This document shows positions 7,179 through 15,444 of a stretch of DNA of 35,521 nt, piece by piece (position 1 is the first letter of the stretch; every line of letters begins with the position of its first letter). The stretch comes from Methanobacteriota archaeon. Its GTDB lineage: Archaea > Thermoplasmatota > Thermoplasmata > UBA10834. Location of the stretch: assembly GCA_020347565.1 (NCBI GenBank), contig CP070732.1, forward strand, positions 1,773,687 to 1,809,207, read 5' to 3'. The notes under the pieces were generated by a model. The model was given only the letters and a program-made list of their open reading frames with translations, had not been told where the DNA came from and ran no database searches. The position numbers were made by a program, and so were the translations under genes.

Positions 7179-7754
7179 CTGAAGTACCTGATAGCTGTGG
7201 ACGGACTCGATGGCTGCGGCAAGGACTCACACGCCGCGCGCATCGAGGAAGCGGTCGCAGACTCCGGAAGGGAGGTCGCAGTCCTGAGACACCCGTCCGA
7301 CGGATTCCTCGGCAGGGTGTCGAAGCTGGCGGTGCCGGGTTCAGGACCCCTCCCTCTGGCGATAGCGATTGCGTTCTACACGATGGATTTGCTCCGATCG
7401 GTGCGGAGGTACAATAGAGCACGGGACGGCGTGTTCATCTTCGTAAGGTATTTCCTCGGCACGGCATACCTACCCCCTGGACCCGCACACATGGCGTACG
7501 CATTATTCAGGAGGCTGCTCCCGTTCCCGGACCTCGCCCTGTTCATCGACATCGAACCATCTGTTGCGATACGGAGGATCGAGCAGCGGGAGCATAAGAG
7601 GGAGATGTTCGAAACCGGCGAGAAGCTGACAAGGATAAGTAACGTCGCGCGCACGCTTGCCAAGGAAGAGTGGGTGGCAATCGGCAACTCGATCGACGGC
7701 GAACGACCGTTCCTGAACACTATGAGGGTGCTGTCGGAAAGACCGCTCACATGA
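7179..7754 (+). CDS. dTMP kinase-like P-loop nucleotide kinase, apparent CTG start
   Basis: A 191-residue P-loop protein. KYLIAVDGLDGCGKDSHAARIEE is a thymidylate-kinase-like strand and P-loop, with GKD where most family members have GKT/GKS. Later segments (LFIDIEPSVAIRRIEQRE, then a lid-like EMFETGEKLTRI) also fit dTMP kinases, although the usual DR(Y/F) segment is altered (VRYFLGTAY). No ATG, GTG or TTG precedes strand beta-1. The codon at 7179 is CTG, two bases after the upstream stop and preceded by GGGGGT, and it aligns with the family's initial 'MKYL'. The alternative GTG at 7197 would remove most of beta-1. The substrate (dTMP or another monophosphate) is inferred. Confidence 0.78.
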   Translation: MKYLIAVDGLDGCGKDSHAARIEEAVADSGREVAVLRHPSDGFLGRVSKLAVPGSGPLPLAIAIAFYTMDLLRSVRRYNRARDGVFIFVRYFLGTAYLPPGPAHMAYALFRRLLPFPDLALFIDIEPSVAIRRIEQREHKREMFETGEKLTRISNVARTLAKEEWVAIGNSIDGERPFLNTMRVLSERPLT

Positions 7755-7769
7755 GCCGCTGTCCGACAC

Positions 7770-8696
7770 TCACTCCTTCGCCTGCCTGCAGCTAGAATTG
7801 CGACGCTCCGGGGGCAACCTGCACGCCTCGCAGTCGCCGTTGCACGGCTCGACATGGACGACTATCGTGCTCCGCGGCAGTGCCAGCCTTATTTCGACCT
7901 CGAGCGCCTCCACCAATGCGTGGCTCTCCTGCACGTTCAAGGTCCTCGGAAGGATCACATGCAGGTCAAGCTCTCTGTAAGCACCGGTCTTCCTCGCTCG
8001 AAGCTTGTGATAGTCGACGAAGCGGGACATGTGCCTCTTCATGACTATTTCTATCGCCCGCATCTCGTCTCTGGGGAGGCTTCTATCGAGAAGGCCATCG
8101 ACGGAGCGCTTGGTTATGCTGCCTGCGGCCCGCGCGATGACCGCCGCGATGAAGATGGCAACGATCGGATCCACGATGTGCCATCCAGTCACCGTTATCA
8201 CGCCCAGGGCGACGAACACGCCCACGGATGTCCACACGTCCGCCTTCAGGTGATACGCATCCGCCTCGAGAGCCAACGAATCCGTCTCCTTCGCGACCGC
8301 GTAGAGCTTTCTGGACACAAGCGTGTTGACGACAGCCGAGACCGCCATGACCCCCATCCCGACAGGCGCATAGTCGACCTCACTCGTCTGCATAATCCGC
8401 CGCCCTGCCTCGAAAAGGATCGCCCCCGCAGCGACGAATATCAGGCTTCCCTCGATCAGGCCGGAGAGGTTCTCGAACTTGCCGTGGCCGTATCTGTGAT
8501 CCTCGTCCGCGGGCAACGCCGAACGCCCGACGGAGAAACGCGCGATCGCAGCGGCCAAAAGGTCCGTGCTTGAGTGGAGGGCCTCCGAGAGCACGCCGAC
8601 GGAGCCAGTCAAGAGCCCCACCACAAGCTTGAGCGTGACAAGCGACGCGTTGGACAGCACGGACAGCCCGGCCACCGCCTTCTTGTCGTCCGTCAA
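7770..8696 (-). CDS. Cation diffusion facilitator (CDF) family transporter
   Basis: A 308-residue membrane antiporter of the CDF family, which exports divalent metals (Zn, Fe, Mn, Co) in exchange for protons. It has six predicted helices, an HSSTD site at 41-45 and HLKAD at 149-153 (the HxxxD metal-site pairs), a DHRYGHGKFENLSGL loop and a cytoplasmic C-terminal domain ending HVEPCNGDCEACRLPPERRNSSC. That cysteine-rich tail may bind metal. The start is a TTG at 8696, because the frame closes at a stop just upstream. It converges with the dTMP-kinase-like gene and diverges from the next large gene. Metal specificity cannot be inferred. Confidence 0.9.
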   Translation of the reverse strand: MTDDKKAVAGLSVLSNASLVTLKLVVGLLTGSVGVLSEALHSSTDLLAAAIARFSVGRSALPADEDHRYGHGKFENLSGLIEGSLIFVAAGAILFEAGRRIMQTSEVDYAPVGMGVMAVSAVVNTLVSRKLYAVAKETDSLALEADAYHLKADVWTSVGVFVALGVITVTGWHIVDPIVAIFIAAVIARAAGSITKRSVDGLLDRSLPRDEMRAIEIVMKRHMSRFVDYHKLRARKTGAYRELDLHVILPRTLNVQESHALVEALEVEIRLALPRSTIVVHVEPCNGDCEACRLPPERRNSSCRQAKE

Positions 8697-8821
8697 ACCA
8701 ATCGGTCAGTCCGATGCAAGAGGTTGTACTTGGGCTTTCTCCGTCGCCCATGCTTTGAGTTGACTGCGAAACAATTATGACTGGATACTGGAATATTGCG
8801 TAGCGCCCCCGAGGTATTTCG

Positions 8822-10354
8822 ATGGCAGATGACCTTACCAGTTCGCTGAAGGCCCTGACGGCCTCGGACCTCAGGTCCATAGCAGAGAAGGCCGGGATCG
8901 ACGTATCCTCATGCAAGTCGAAGAGAGACTACGTCCGCGTCATATCGCAGTCCAGCTCCTCAGAGAAGCGGATTCGCCAGCTACTGCAGGCCGCGCCCAG
9001 TAGAACAGGGGGGAAGGCCGCCGACATGGAGGACGTGAAGAACGATCTGGAGGAGATATCAGCCAGGTCGAGCAGCGCGAGGGACGTCCCCGAGGAGGAG
9101 GACATGGAGGTCGAGCGGAGCATAGACAAGGCGCTCCTCCTGAGGCCGCTCTTCTTCGAGATCGACTCCAACACTGAGCGCGCGTGGAACCGCATGATCC
9201 TCGGGGACTTCGCCGAGGCGATGAAGCTCAACATCAAGTCCAGGGCCGAGGCCGTCGAGCGCCTCACGAACTTCTATCTGTACTCGGCCGCACTGTCGAT
9301 AAGAGCAGCCGAGACCCTCCTGCGCGATATGAAGGAGCTTGACTCCAGGATGGGTTCCGAGCTGAGGACCGCCCTTGCGGAGGCGAAGATGGCGTTCATC
9401 CACGGACCGCCGAAGCGCCGCGAGGACGCCGTCGAGGAGATCGAGGCCCTCACGGTGAGGGCCGTCGAATCGTTCATGACACGGACCTCCGGCGCGGAGC
9501 AGGAACTCAGGGAGATGCTGGAGGAATATGCGTCGTTCGGCGTCCGCACCCGGGGTTCGCACGAGCTCCTCGACATCGCGCTGAACGCGAAGCGCTCCTG
9601 CGACCTCGGCCAGTACTCCGACCTGATGGCGGAGGCGAGGGCCCAGGCCGAGAGAGACAAGGAGGCCAGGCTGAGAGAGATAGACGACGCCTTCGAGCAG
9701 GTAAGGACCGCGATCGAGGCCGCGAAGGCAGCCGGTGCGGATACGAAGGGCGAGGAGACGGGCCTGAAGGACGCGAAGAAGGCGATGAAGCGAAATGACT
9801 TCAGAGAGGCCATCGAGCTGCTCGCGGCGATCGAGCGGACTGCGGACAGCGCGCACCTGCATAGGGTGCGCTCGAACGGCGCCGTCGAGGCCCGCGAGAT
9901 CGAGGAGATAACCAGTTCGATCCGGGAGTCCGAACCGGGCTTGGAAGAGGCTGCGAGGTACGGCTTGGACGTGCAGGAAGGGCTTCTCTTCGTCAGGAGG
10001 ACGAAGGATGCGCTGGAGCACCGGGACGTCGTGACGGCATCGAAGTACTCGATGAGGATGCGCAGGCTGACGAAGTCGATGGAAGGCGACGTGAAGCGCC
10101 TCAGGACGGCGGAGGGCGCCCCAAGGCATGTTGCCGGTGCGAGGTGCGGCCAATGCGGGAGGGAATCCCTCTACGCCTACCTGGACGGACGGACGAGCTG
10201 CGATGAGTGCGGGCATTCCTTTTCATCTGGCCCGAGTGGAGATGGGACCGCGCCGCCAAGCGGCCCGTCTCAGGCGCGGCCGCTGAAGAGCAGCTCAGGG
10301 AAGACAACAGGGGCCTCTAAGCAGCGCAGGCGCAGAAGTCTTGTCAAGAAGTGA
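8822..10354 (+). CDS. Unrecognised protein: SAP-like N-terminus, helical core, C-terminal zinc ribbon
   Basis: Not a family I can name. The 510-residue protein has three parts. The N-terminus (LKALTASDLRSIAEKAGI, about residues 9-45) resembles a SAP/Rho-N-type helix-turn-helix, which often binds nucleic acid. Residues 70-430 are almost entirely charged amphipathic helix rich in Glu, Arg, Lys and Ala, likely coiled coil or TPR-like repeats. The C-terminus has a zinc ribbon (RCGQCG, then SCDECG, about residues 440-465) and a disordered Ser/Pro/Lys tail ending KQRRRRSLVKK. Such a layout suggests a nucleic-acid or ribosome-associated scaffold (inference). ATG 8822 has GAGGT six bases upstream. 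It lies convergent to the CBS protein, with 15 bases between stops. Confidence 0.75.
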   Translation: MADDLTSSLKALTASDLRSIAEKAGIDVSSCKSKRDYVRVISQSSSSEKRIRQLLQAAPSRTGGKAADMEDVKNDLEEISARSSSARDVPEEEDMEVERSIDKALLLRPLFFEIDSNTERAWNRMILGDFAEAMKLNIKSRAEAVERLTNFYLYSAALSIRAAETLLRDMKELDSRMGSELRTALAEAKMAFIHGPPKRREDAVEEIEALTVRAVESFMTRTSGAEQELREMLEEYASFGVRTRGSHELLDIALNAKRSCDLGQYSDLMAEARAQAERDKEARLREIDDAFEQVRTAIEAAKAAGADTKGEETGLKDAKKAMKRNDFREAIELLAAIERTADSAHLHRVRSNGAVEAREIEEITSSIRESEPGLEEAARYGLDVQEGLLFVRRTKDALEHRDVVTASKYSMRMRRLTKSMEGDVKRLRTAEGAPRHVAGARCGQCGRESLYAYLDGRTSCDECGHSFSSGPSGDGTAPPSGPSQARPLKSSSGKTTGASKQRRRRSLVKK

Positions 10355-10369
10355 GGGCCAGACGGATGC

Positions 10370-10885
10370 TCACTCGGGACCTAGGAACGACGCCAAGCCG
10401 TTGCTGTTCTTGTCGTTCCTGTCCTGGGCGAGGCCCTTGATCACGTCGCCTCTCGTGACTATCCCGACGAGCTCGCCTCCTCTCATCACCGGCAGTCTGT
10501 TCACATCGTTGAGGACCATGGTCATGACGGCCTCCTTGAGCGTGATGTCAGTGTCGACGGTGTGCACCTCTGTCGACATCACCTCTCGGACTGGCCGGCC
10601 GCCGACCTCCTCGTAAGCCTCGAGCAACTCCCTCTGCACGACTTCCTCCTGAAAGGCTATGCCTATGGATGATATTGACGGGAAGACCAATCTCAGACTC
10701 TTCTTCGTCGTCTTCAGCGAGCGAAGGACATCGGCCTCGCTGAAGACACCGACGATCTTCCCCTGGTCGACCACGGGAGCCCCGGAGACATCCTTCTCCG
10801 AGAGCAGCGACGCCGCCTCTCTCACAGGCATGTCGGGTGTGACTGTAACGACTGGGCTCGTCATGATCTCCTCGACTTTGGTCAT
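10370..10885 (-). CDS. Tandem CBS-domain protein
   Basis: A 171-residue protein made of two CBS domains: VEEIMTSPVVTVTPDMPVREAASLL...GVFSEADVL, then REVMSTEVHTVDTDITLKEAV...GIVTRGDVIKGL. CBS pairs sense adenosine nucleotides or S-adenosyl ligands. Stand-alone pairs like this are common regulators in archaea with unknown partners. I start it at ATG 10885 (MTKVEEIM). The longer upstream frame to 11047 runs through the promoter and the divergent gene and is not likely coding. There is no SD; the shared TATA element about 30 bases upstream gives a nearly leaderless mRNA. Confidence 0.88.
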   Translation of the reverse strand: MTKVEEIMTSPVVTVTPDMPVREAASLLSEKDVSGAPVVDQGKIVGVFSEADVLRSLKTTKKSLRLVFPSISSIGIAFQEEVVQRELLEAYEEVGGRPVREVMSTEVHTVDTDITLKEAVMTMVLNDVNRLPVMRGGELVGIVTRGDVIKGLAQDRNDKNSNGLASFLGPE

Positions 10886-10909
10886 TGTTCCGGCGTGGTC
10901 ATCGGCGAG

Positions 10910-10925
10910 AAACCTATAAATGTTT
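10910..10925. promoter_or_regulatory. Single near-palindromic TATA element shared by two divergent genes
   Basis: AAACCTATAAATGTTT reads as a TATA-type core on both strands (AAACATTTATAGGTTT in reverse), with AAAC/GTTT inverted ends. It lies about 32 bases from the CBS-protein ATG on the minus strand and about 40 bases from the first ATG of deoxyhypusine synthase on the plus strand. No second TATA-like sequence is visible in the gap. Confidence 0.5.
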
Positions 10926-10963
10926 CGTCCAGCTCTCCCTTCCACATCATCGGGAGCATGAAC

Positions 10964-11920
10964 ATGGCACGAGCCAGGTTGAAGCCCATATCGGACATGG
11001 AGATAGATGGCGACACTAGCGCGGCCAATCTGATTGCCAAGATGCACTCGTCAGGTGGTTTCACCGCGAAGAAGCTCGGCGAGGCCGCCGAGATCATGTC
11101 GGCGATGCTGAGGGATGACCGGTGCACCATTTTCCTGTCCTTCCCGGCGTGTATCGTGTCCACGGGGACTAGGGGGGTCATCCGGAAACTGGTGGAGGAG
11201 AGACTCGTGGACGTCATAGTCACGACCTGCGGCATGTTGGACCACGACCTCGCCCGCGTGTGGAAGAAGTACTACCACGGGAGCTTCCAGATGGACGATG
11301 CTGAGCTGCACAGGCAGGGCATCAACAGGCTGGGCAACATACTGATACCGAACGACAGCTACGGCATCGTGCTCGAGAAGAAGATGCAGCCTATCCTGGA
11401 GGAGCTGTACGCCGAGGGAAAGAGAAGCCTCTCGAGCAGACAGCTCGCACACGAGTTCGGAGAGAGGCTCGTCGACAAGAAGTCGATACTGTACTGGGCG
11501 GCCAGGAACGACATACCGGTGTACGTTCCCGGCATAACGGACGGCGCCTTCGGCTCGCAGCTTTGGCTCTTCAGCCAGACCCACCACGACTTCACATTGG
11601 ACGTGTTGAAGGACGAGCAGGAGCTCTCGGACATCGTCTTCACTGCAAAACGCGCGGGAGCGCTCATCGTGGGCGGCGGGATATCGAAGCACCACGTCAT
11701 CTGGTGGAACCAGTTCAGGAACGGGCTAGACTACGCCGTCTACCTGACAACCGCAGAGGAGTACGACGGCTCGCTCTCAGGGGCGAGGATCAGGGAGGCC
11801 GTCAGCTGGGGCAAGGTCAAGGAAAGAGCGCGCTACGTCACCGTCGAAGGCGACGCTACCATCACCCTCCCGATGTTGGCGTGCTCTGCGCTGGGCGTGG
11901 GCAGGCCGGGAAGAGCTTAA
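10964..11920 (+). CDS. dys: Deoxyhypusine synthase
   Basis: A 318-residue enzyme that transfers the aminobutyl group of spermidine to a lysine of translation factor aIF5A, the first step of hypusine formation. Family segments are FLSFPACIVSTGTRGVIRKLVE, DVIVTTCGMLDHDLAR, the NAD-binding VYVPGITDGAFGSQL and the active-site lysine region GGGISKHHVIWWNQFRNGLDYAVYLTTA. I chose ATG 10964 because GGGAG lies eight bases before it; ATG 10958 is two codons upstream and possible. The frame extends further upstream without a good start. It is transcribed from the shared TATA element near 10918. The 3' end is 35 bases before a coiled-coil protein gene. Confidence 0.93.
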   Translation: MARARLKPISDMEIDGDTSAANLIAKMHSSGGFTAKKLGEAAEIMSAMLRDDRCTIFLSFPACIVSTGTRGVIRKLVEERLVDVIVTTCGMLDHDLARVWKKYYHGSFQMDDAELHRQGINRLGNILIPNDSYGIVLEKKMQPILEELYAEGKRSLSSRQLAHEFGERLVDKKSILYWAARNDIPVYVPGITDGAFGSQLWLFSQTHHDFTLDVLKDEQELSDIVFTAKRAGALIVGGGISKHHVIWWNQFRNGLDYAVYLTTAEEYDGSLSGARIREAVSWGKVKERARYVTVEGDATITLPMLACSALGVGRPGRA

Positions 11921-11955
11921 TACGGTGGACGAGGGTTACACCTTTGCGAGGCGAG

Positions 11956-13029
11956 ATGAGCATGACCCCCAAGCAGGCAGGTCCGGACAAACCTTCACCT
12001 CAGGACCTCGCCGCGTTCGCCAAAGAGTATTTCAAGGCGTACATGGAGGCCGTGGAGGAGAAGAAGCCCAAAGCCGTCTCCAGGTTCGCCCAAGACGCTC
12101 CTTATCTGATCCGGGCTTTCCTGCTGCCGAACGGCGCTCTCTGTATGCTCTTCAACTCGTCGGAGGAGACCGAGGCGGAGGGCACACAGGCGGACTGGGT
12201 CGCCGTCCAGGACGAGATAGTCAAGGGTGTCGACCATTTCGCGGGGTTCTATCCGTTCGAGGGATGGTCCCTGGGAGACTGGAATAAAAGGGGCAAGAGA
12301 GACGCCCTGAGGGACCTTCGCCTCATGGACCGCTCGGAGCTGGCGCGCGCTAGCGTTCAGCTTGAGGGCATCGTCGAGAACGTAACCAAGATGATCAAGG
12401 CGAACCCGTGGCTCGGTAAGATGGGCAACGAGATGATCGCCTCCATGAGAGACATAGACGGCCGCATAAAGGGCGGGTTCCCTACGGTGGACGCCATCGC
12501 ATCCCTTCAATCGCTCAAGTCGTACACGCCGTCGGCGGATAACATCAATATAGAGTTCCCGGACAGGGCCATCCTGGACGAGATAACAGAGTCGCTGAGG
12601 AACGTGGCCGGTCTCGAGGGCAAGATAGACGCCGTCGAGAATCGCATGTTCGAGATGGAGAAGTCGGCACAGACCCCCGACCTTGCGGAGCGCATGTCGG
12701 AGCACGCCGAGCGCGTCGAGCGGCTGGAGAAGCAGCTCGAGAAGGTGTCTAACATACTAACGATGCTCAACTCGAAGGTCGAGACCTACTTCTCAAAGAG
12801 CGCGGAAAAGGAGCGGCAGGCGGAGATGGAGCGCCGTCTCGAGGAGCACGGCAACAAGGTACTTGCTACCGAGTCGAAGATCGAATCGGTGGAGAAGGAG
12901 GCCGAGAGTCTCCTGGCGGACATGCAGACCATGGCCTCGAGGATGGAGAAGGAAGTCCACGACGGCCGCAAGAGGATCGCCCGCCTCGAGAAGCACTTCG
13001 TCGATTTCGCCAAGATGGTCCAAGAGTAG
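11956..13029 (+). CDS. Unrecognised coiled-coil protein
   Basis: A 357-residue protein with no family I can name. Residues 1-120 are a compact mixed region (for example AFLLPNGALCMLFNSSEETEAEG and DHFAGFYPFEGWSLGDW). Residues 205-355 form long heptad-rich coiled coils (MSEHAERVERLEKQLEKVSN; RRLEEHGNKVLATESKIESVEKEAE; RIARLEKHFVDFAKMVQE). No membrane segment or signal peptide is seen, so it is probably a cytoplasmic scaffold (inference). The start ATG 11956 has GAGGCGAG just upstream; a second ATG lies two codons later. A TATA-like CTTAATACGG lies at the end of the deoxyhypusine synthase gene, so it may have its own promoter. An isopropylmalate-dehydrogenase-family gene follows after seven bases. 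Confidence 0.72.
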   Translation: MSMTPKQAGPDKPSPQDLAAFAKEYFKAYMEAVEEKKPKAVSRFAQDAPYLIRAFLLPNGALCMLFNSSEETEAEGTQADWVAVQDEIVKGVDHFAGFYPFEGWSLGDWNKRGKRDALRDLRLMDRSELARASVQLEGIVENVTKMIKANPWLGKMGNEMIASMRDIDGRIKGGFPTVDAIASLQSLKSYTPSADNINIEFPDRAILDEITESLRNVAGLEGKIDAVENRMFEMEKSAQTPDLAERMSEHAERVERLEKQLEKVSNILTMLNSKVETYFSKSAEKERQAEMERRLEEHGNKVLATESKIESVEKEAESLLADMQTMASRMEKEVHDGRKRIARLEKHFVDFAKMVQE

Positions 13030-13036
13030 CATTCAC

Positions 13037-14059
13037 ATGAAGACTGTCTGCATCCTCCCCGGCGACGGCATCGGCCCCGAGGTCATCGACTGCGCCAGGA
13101 GAGTCATCGAGGCTGCTACGGACGACTTGGAGTTTGTCGCTGCGGACATCGGCGCCGGCGCGTTCCAGCGCACGGGCAGATACCTCCCCGACGACACTCT
13201 GACGACCATGAAGGGGGCCGACACTTGCCTGTTTGGCGCCGTCACGTCCGAAAGGTCCGAGACATACGACTCCCCGGTGATAGGGTTCGGGAAAGAGATG
13301 GACCTGTTCGCCAACGTGCGTCCGGTGAGGGACTTCGCGGGCGTGTCTGATTCGCAGCTCGACGTGGTGATCGTCAGGGAGAACTCCGAGGGGCTCTACA
13401 CCATGGACGAAGTGGCTGACGACGCAGGCGTCACGACGAGGCGGCGCGTGTCTCTGAGGGCCTCGGAGAGGATCGTGCGTCACGCCATAGTGCTAGCACG
13501 CTCCACGGACAGGGAGGGTATATGCTGCGTGCACAAGGCGAACGTGCTGAGGCGGTCTGACGGACTGTTCCTCAAGACATTCTCCGACATCATGGCCACG
13601 GAGGCCCAGGACCTGAGGTTCTCCGACCAGCTCGTCGACTCTGCCGCTGCGAGGCTGGTCTCTTCGCCCTCCGACTTCGACGTCATCGTCACGCTCAACC
13701 TGTACGGCGATATCCTGTCCGATGTCGCCTCCGCGATGGCTGGGGGGCTGGGCTTCGCGCCGTCGGGCAACATCGGCCCGTCTCATTCCGTCTTCGAACC
13801 GGCACACGGATCCGCACCAGACATCGCGGGGAGGGGGATAGCTAACCCGACTGCAGCTATCCTGGCTGGCTCGATGATGCTGGGGCACATCGGTATGGCG
13901 TCCGAGGCAAAGGCGATCTACAGAGCTGTGTTCGAGGCTTACGCGACGGGCAACAAGACAGTGGACATAGGTGGGGCCCAGGGTTCCAGCAAGTTCACGG
14001 AGGCTGTCATATCGAAGCTCAACGTGCAGAAGACGTCTTTGGAGGGCACCAACCGGTGA
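13037..14059 (+). CDS. NAD(P)-dependent isopropylmalate/isocitrate/homoisocitrate dehydrogenase family enzyme
   Basis: A 340-residue beta-decarboxylating dehydrogenase. It shows CILPGDGIGPEVIDCAR (N-terminal loop), VIVRENSEGLYTM (substrate-binding loop), HKANVLRRSDGLF (Lys of the active site), TLNLYGDILSDVASAMAGGLG (metal-binding Asp residues) and FEPAHGSAPDIAGRGIANP (cofactor site). With the ilv operon 2.5 kb away, 3-isopropylmalate dehydrogenase (LeuB, leucine synthesis) is the likeliest role, but the family also includes isocitrate, homoisocitrate and tartrate dehydrogenases of the same length, so I leave the symbol blank. It starts seven bases after the coiled-coil gene, without a clear SD. 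It faces the minus-strand tRNA-Leu. Confidence 0.88.
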   Translation: MKTVCILPGDGIGPEVIDCARRVIEAATDDLEFVAADIGAGAFQRTGRYLPDDTLTTMKGADTCLFGAVTSERSETYDSPVIGFGKEMDLFANVRPVRDFAGVSDSQLDVVIVRENSEGLYTMDEVADDAGVTTRRRVSLRASERIVRHAIVLARSTDREGICCVHKANVLRRSDGLFLKTFSDIMATEAQDLRFSDQLVDSAAARLVSSPSDFDVIVTLNLYGDILSDVASAMAGGLGFAPSGNIGPSHSVFEPAHGSAPDIAGRGIANPTAAILAGSMMLGHIGMASEAKAIYRAVFEAYATGNKTVDIGGAQGSSKFTEAVISKLNVQKTSLEGTNR

Positions 14060-14073
14060 CGATGGTCGCCAGG

Positions 14074-14158
14074 TGCGGGGGCTGAGATTCGAACTCAGGG
14101 ACTCCTGCGAGACCAGACCCTCAATCTGGCGCCGTTGACCGAGCTTGGCTACCCCCGC
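14074..14158 (-). tRNA. tRNA-Leu (anticodon GAG)
   Basis: An 85-base class II tRNA on the minus strand. The acceptor stem GCGGGGG pairs with CCCCCGC, with discriminator A and no encoded CCA. The D-arm has TAGCCAAGCTCGG. The anticodon stem CCAGA/TCTGG encloses loop TTGAGGG, anticodon GAG (14120-14122). A long variable arm follows, then the T-arm CTGAG-TTCGAAT-CTCAG. It reads CUC (and CUU) leucine codons. A TATA-like GGCTTTAATCGG on the minus strand about 40 bases upstream is a plausible promoter. Confidence 0.96.
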
Positions 14159-14346
14159 GTTGTGACGCTGGGAGCGGACCATGCATCTCTTCCGATTAAA
14201 GCCTTTCGTATTCCGCCCTGGGACACTTCGTCGAGCCCCTGCTTGGAGGCGTCTCGAACGACTTCGATAAGATGGCTAGGAAGGCAGACATCGGCGGCAA
14301 GGGCAAAACAGAGCCGGCCCAGGAAATTCAATACGCATGAAGGACC

Positions 14347-15357
14347 ATGAGGGGGCAGCAGGGCCTCGGAGCTCTGCGTGCGCATCTGAGGGAGGAACCG
14401 GGGAAGTTGATCTCAAACGAGCTATCGCGTGAATTCGAGGCGCAGATGAGGGCGCTCAACATAGGCAAGACGCCGCTTCGGAGGCTCCAGAAGATGGAGA
14501 GGCGCCTTGGTGTCAGGAGGCTTCATGCGAAGCTCGAAGGGGAGAACCCAACGGGCACGCACAAGGACCGCATGGCGCTCCTGATGGCGCTCGACGCCCT
14601 CAGGAACGACAGGGACACTCTGGCCGCAGCGACGAGTGGGAACTACGGGGCCGCGTTGATGTATGTGAGCGACAAGCTCGGACTCAGGTGCAAGATATAC
14701 ATGGCATCGGAGTACGAGGGCATCAGAAACGCGGAGATACTCAGCTCAGGCGCCGACATAGTCCCTGTCGGCGGCACGTATGAGGAAGCCGTGAGGACAT
14801 GCGCGAGGGACTGCCGGACCAGGGGATGGCACGACTGCAACCCTGGGGCAGAGAACCGTGAGCTCGGGATCTTCTCGTACACGTTCATAGCGAAGGAGAT
14901 AGCCGACGCGCTGGGGCGGAAACCCGACTGGGTAGGCGTGCCCGTGGGGAACGGCACGGTGCTCGCTGGTGTGTGGAAGGGCTTCCGGAGCATCGGCATG
15001 AAGCCTCACATGCTGGGAACGTCGAACAACAACGCGGCTATCAGGGGCATGGTGACGAGGAAGTTCGCCCCCGTCCCAGTGCCGAACATCGAGGTGACCC
15101 GCGTCAACTGCCCCCTCGCCGGCAACTACCTGCCCGACGCCGAGGAGGCGATAAGGGCAATGGTTGAGTCGAACGGAGTCGGGATGGAGATAACGGACGA
15201 GGAGATGGTCGACACGGCGAAGGCCGTTCTCGAGGAGGAACGGCTCAGCATCCTGCCGGCGTCCGCCGGTGCCCTCGCGGGCATGTCCCGGCTTGAGACG
15301 AAGACGCACACCTTCGTGACGGTCGCAACAGCCAGGGGCCCCCTATGCCCGGGATGA
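14347..15357 (+). CDS. Threonine synthase-like PLP-dependent enzyme
   Basis: A 336-residue fold-type II PLP enzyme. ENPTGTHKDRMALL contains the PLP lysine (about K73), SGNYGAALMYV the phosphate/substrate loop, and VPVGNGTVLAGVWKGF the glycine-rich PLP-phosphate cup. It is shorter than typical threonine synthase (about 400) and lacks an obvious N-terminal zinc-finger domain. Threonine synthase, cysteate synthase-like or threonine dehydratase-like roles are all possible. Conversion of O-phosphohomoserine to threonine, the precursor of isoleucine, would fit the adjacent ilv operon (inference). The start ATG 14347 has GAAGGA just upstream. A 234-base leader region of ilvB follows. Confidence 0.8.
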   Translation: MRGQQGLGALRAHLREEPGKLISNELSREFEAQMRALNIGKTPLRRLQKMERRLGVRRLHAKLEGENPTGTHKDRMALLMALDALRNDRDTLAAATSGNYGAALMYVSDKLGLRCKIYMASEYEGIRNAEILSSGADIVPVGGTYEEAVRTCARDCRTRGWHDCNPGAENRELGIFSYTFIAKEIADALGRKPDWVGVPVGNGTVLAGVWKGFRSIGMKPHMLGTSNNNAAIRGMVTRKFAPVPVPNIEVTRVNCPLAGNYLPDAEEAIRAMVESNGVGMEITDEEMVDTAKAVLEEERLSILPASAGALAGMSRLETKTHTFVTVATARGPLCPG

Positions 15358-15411
15358 CCCCCCTGGCCAGCGGCGTAGAGGGCTACCTGGTGTGCACTCT
15401 TAGACGGCCAA

Positions 15412-15423
15412 CGTATTAATATT
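15412..15423 (+). promoter_or_regulatory. TATA element of the ilv operon
   Basis: CGTATTAATATTGC contains an AT-rich TATA-type core within an otherwise GC-rich gap. A start about 25 bases downstream of its centre falls at about 15443, immediately at the ATG of the leader peptide ORF (15445). The ilvB mRNA would therefore carry a leader of about 150 bases. Confidence 0.6.
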
Positions 15424-15444
15424 GCCTCCGTCATTGCCAATTCG

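Noticed and set aside
9059..10216. 385-codon minus-strand frame
   Set aside because: It is a shadow of the 510-residue protein; the Arg/Leu/His-rich text and lack of an SD argue against it.
10886..11047. N-terminal extension of the CBS-pair protein
   Set aside because: It would run across the TATA element and into the deoxyhypusine synthase start. The text is not CBS-like, and MTKVEEIM is the natural start.
14180..14269. 29-codon plus-strand ORF between tRNA-Leu and the threonine-synthase-like gene as another leader peptide
   Set aside because: It is Arg-rich with no Thr enrichment, has no TATA element at the right distance and overlaps the tRNA promoter. It looks like chance.
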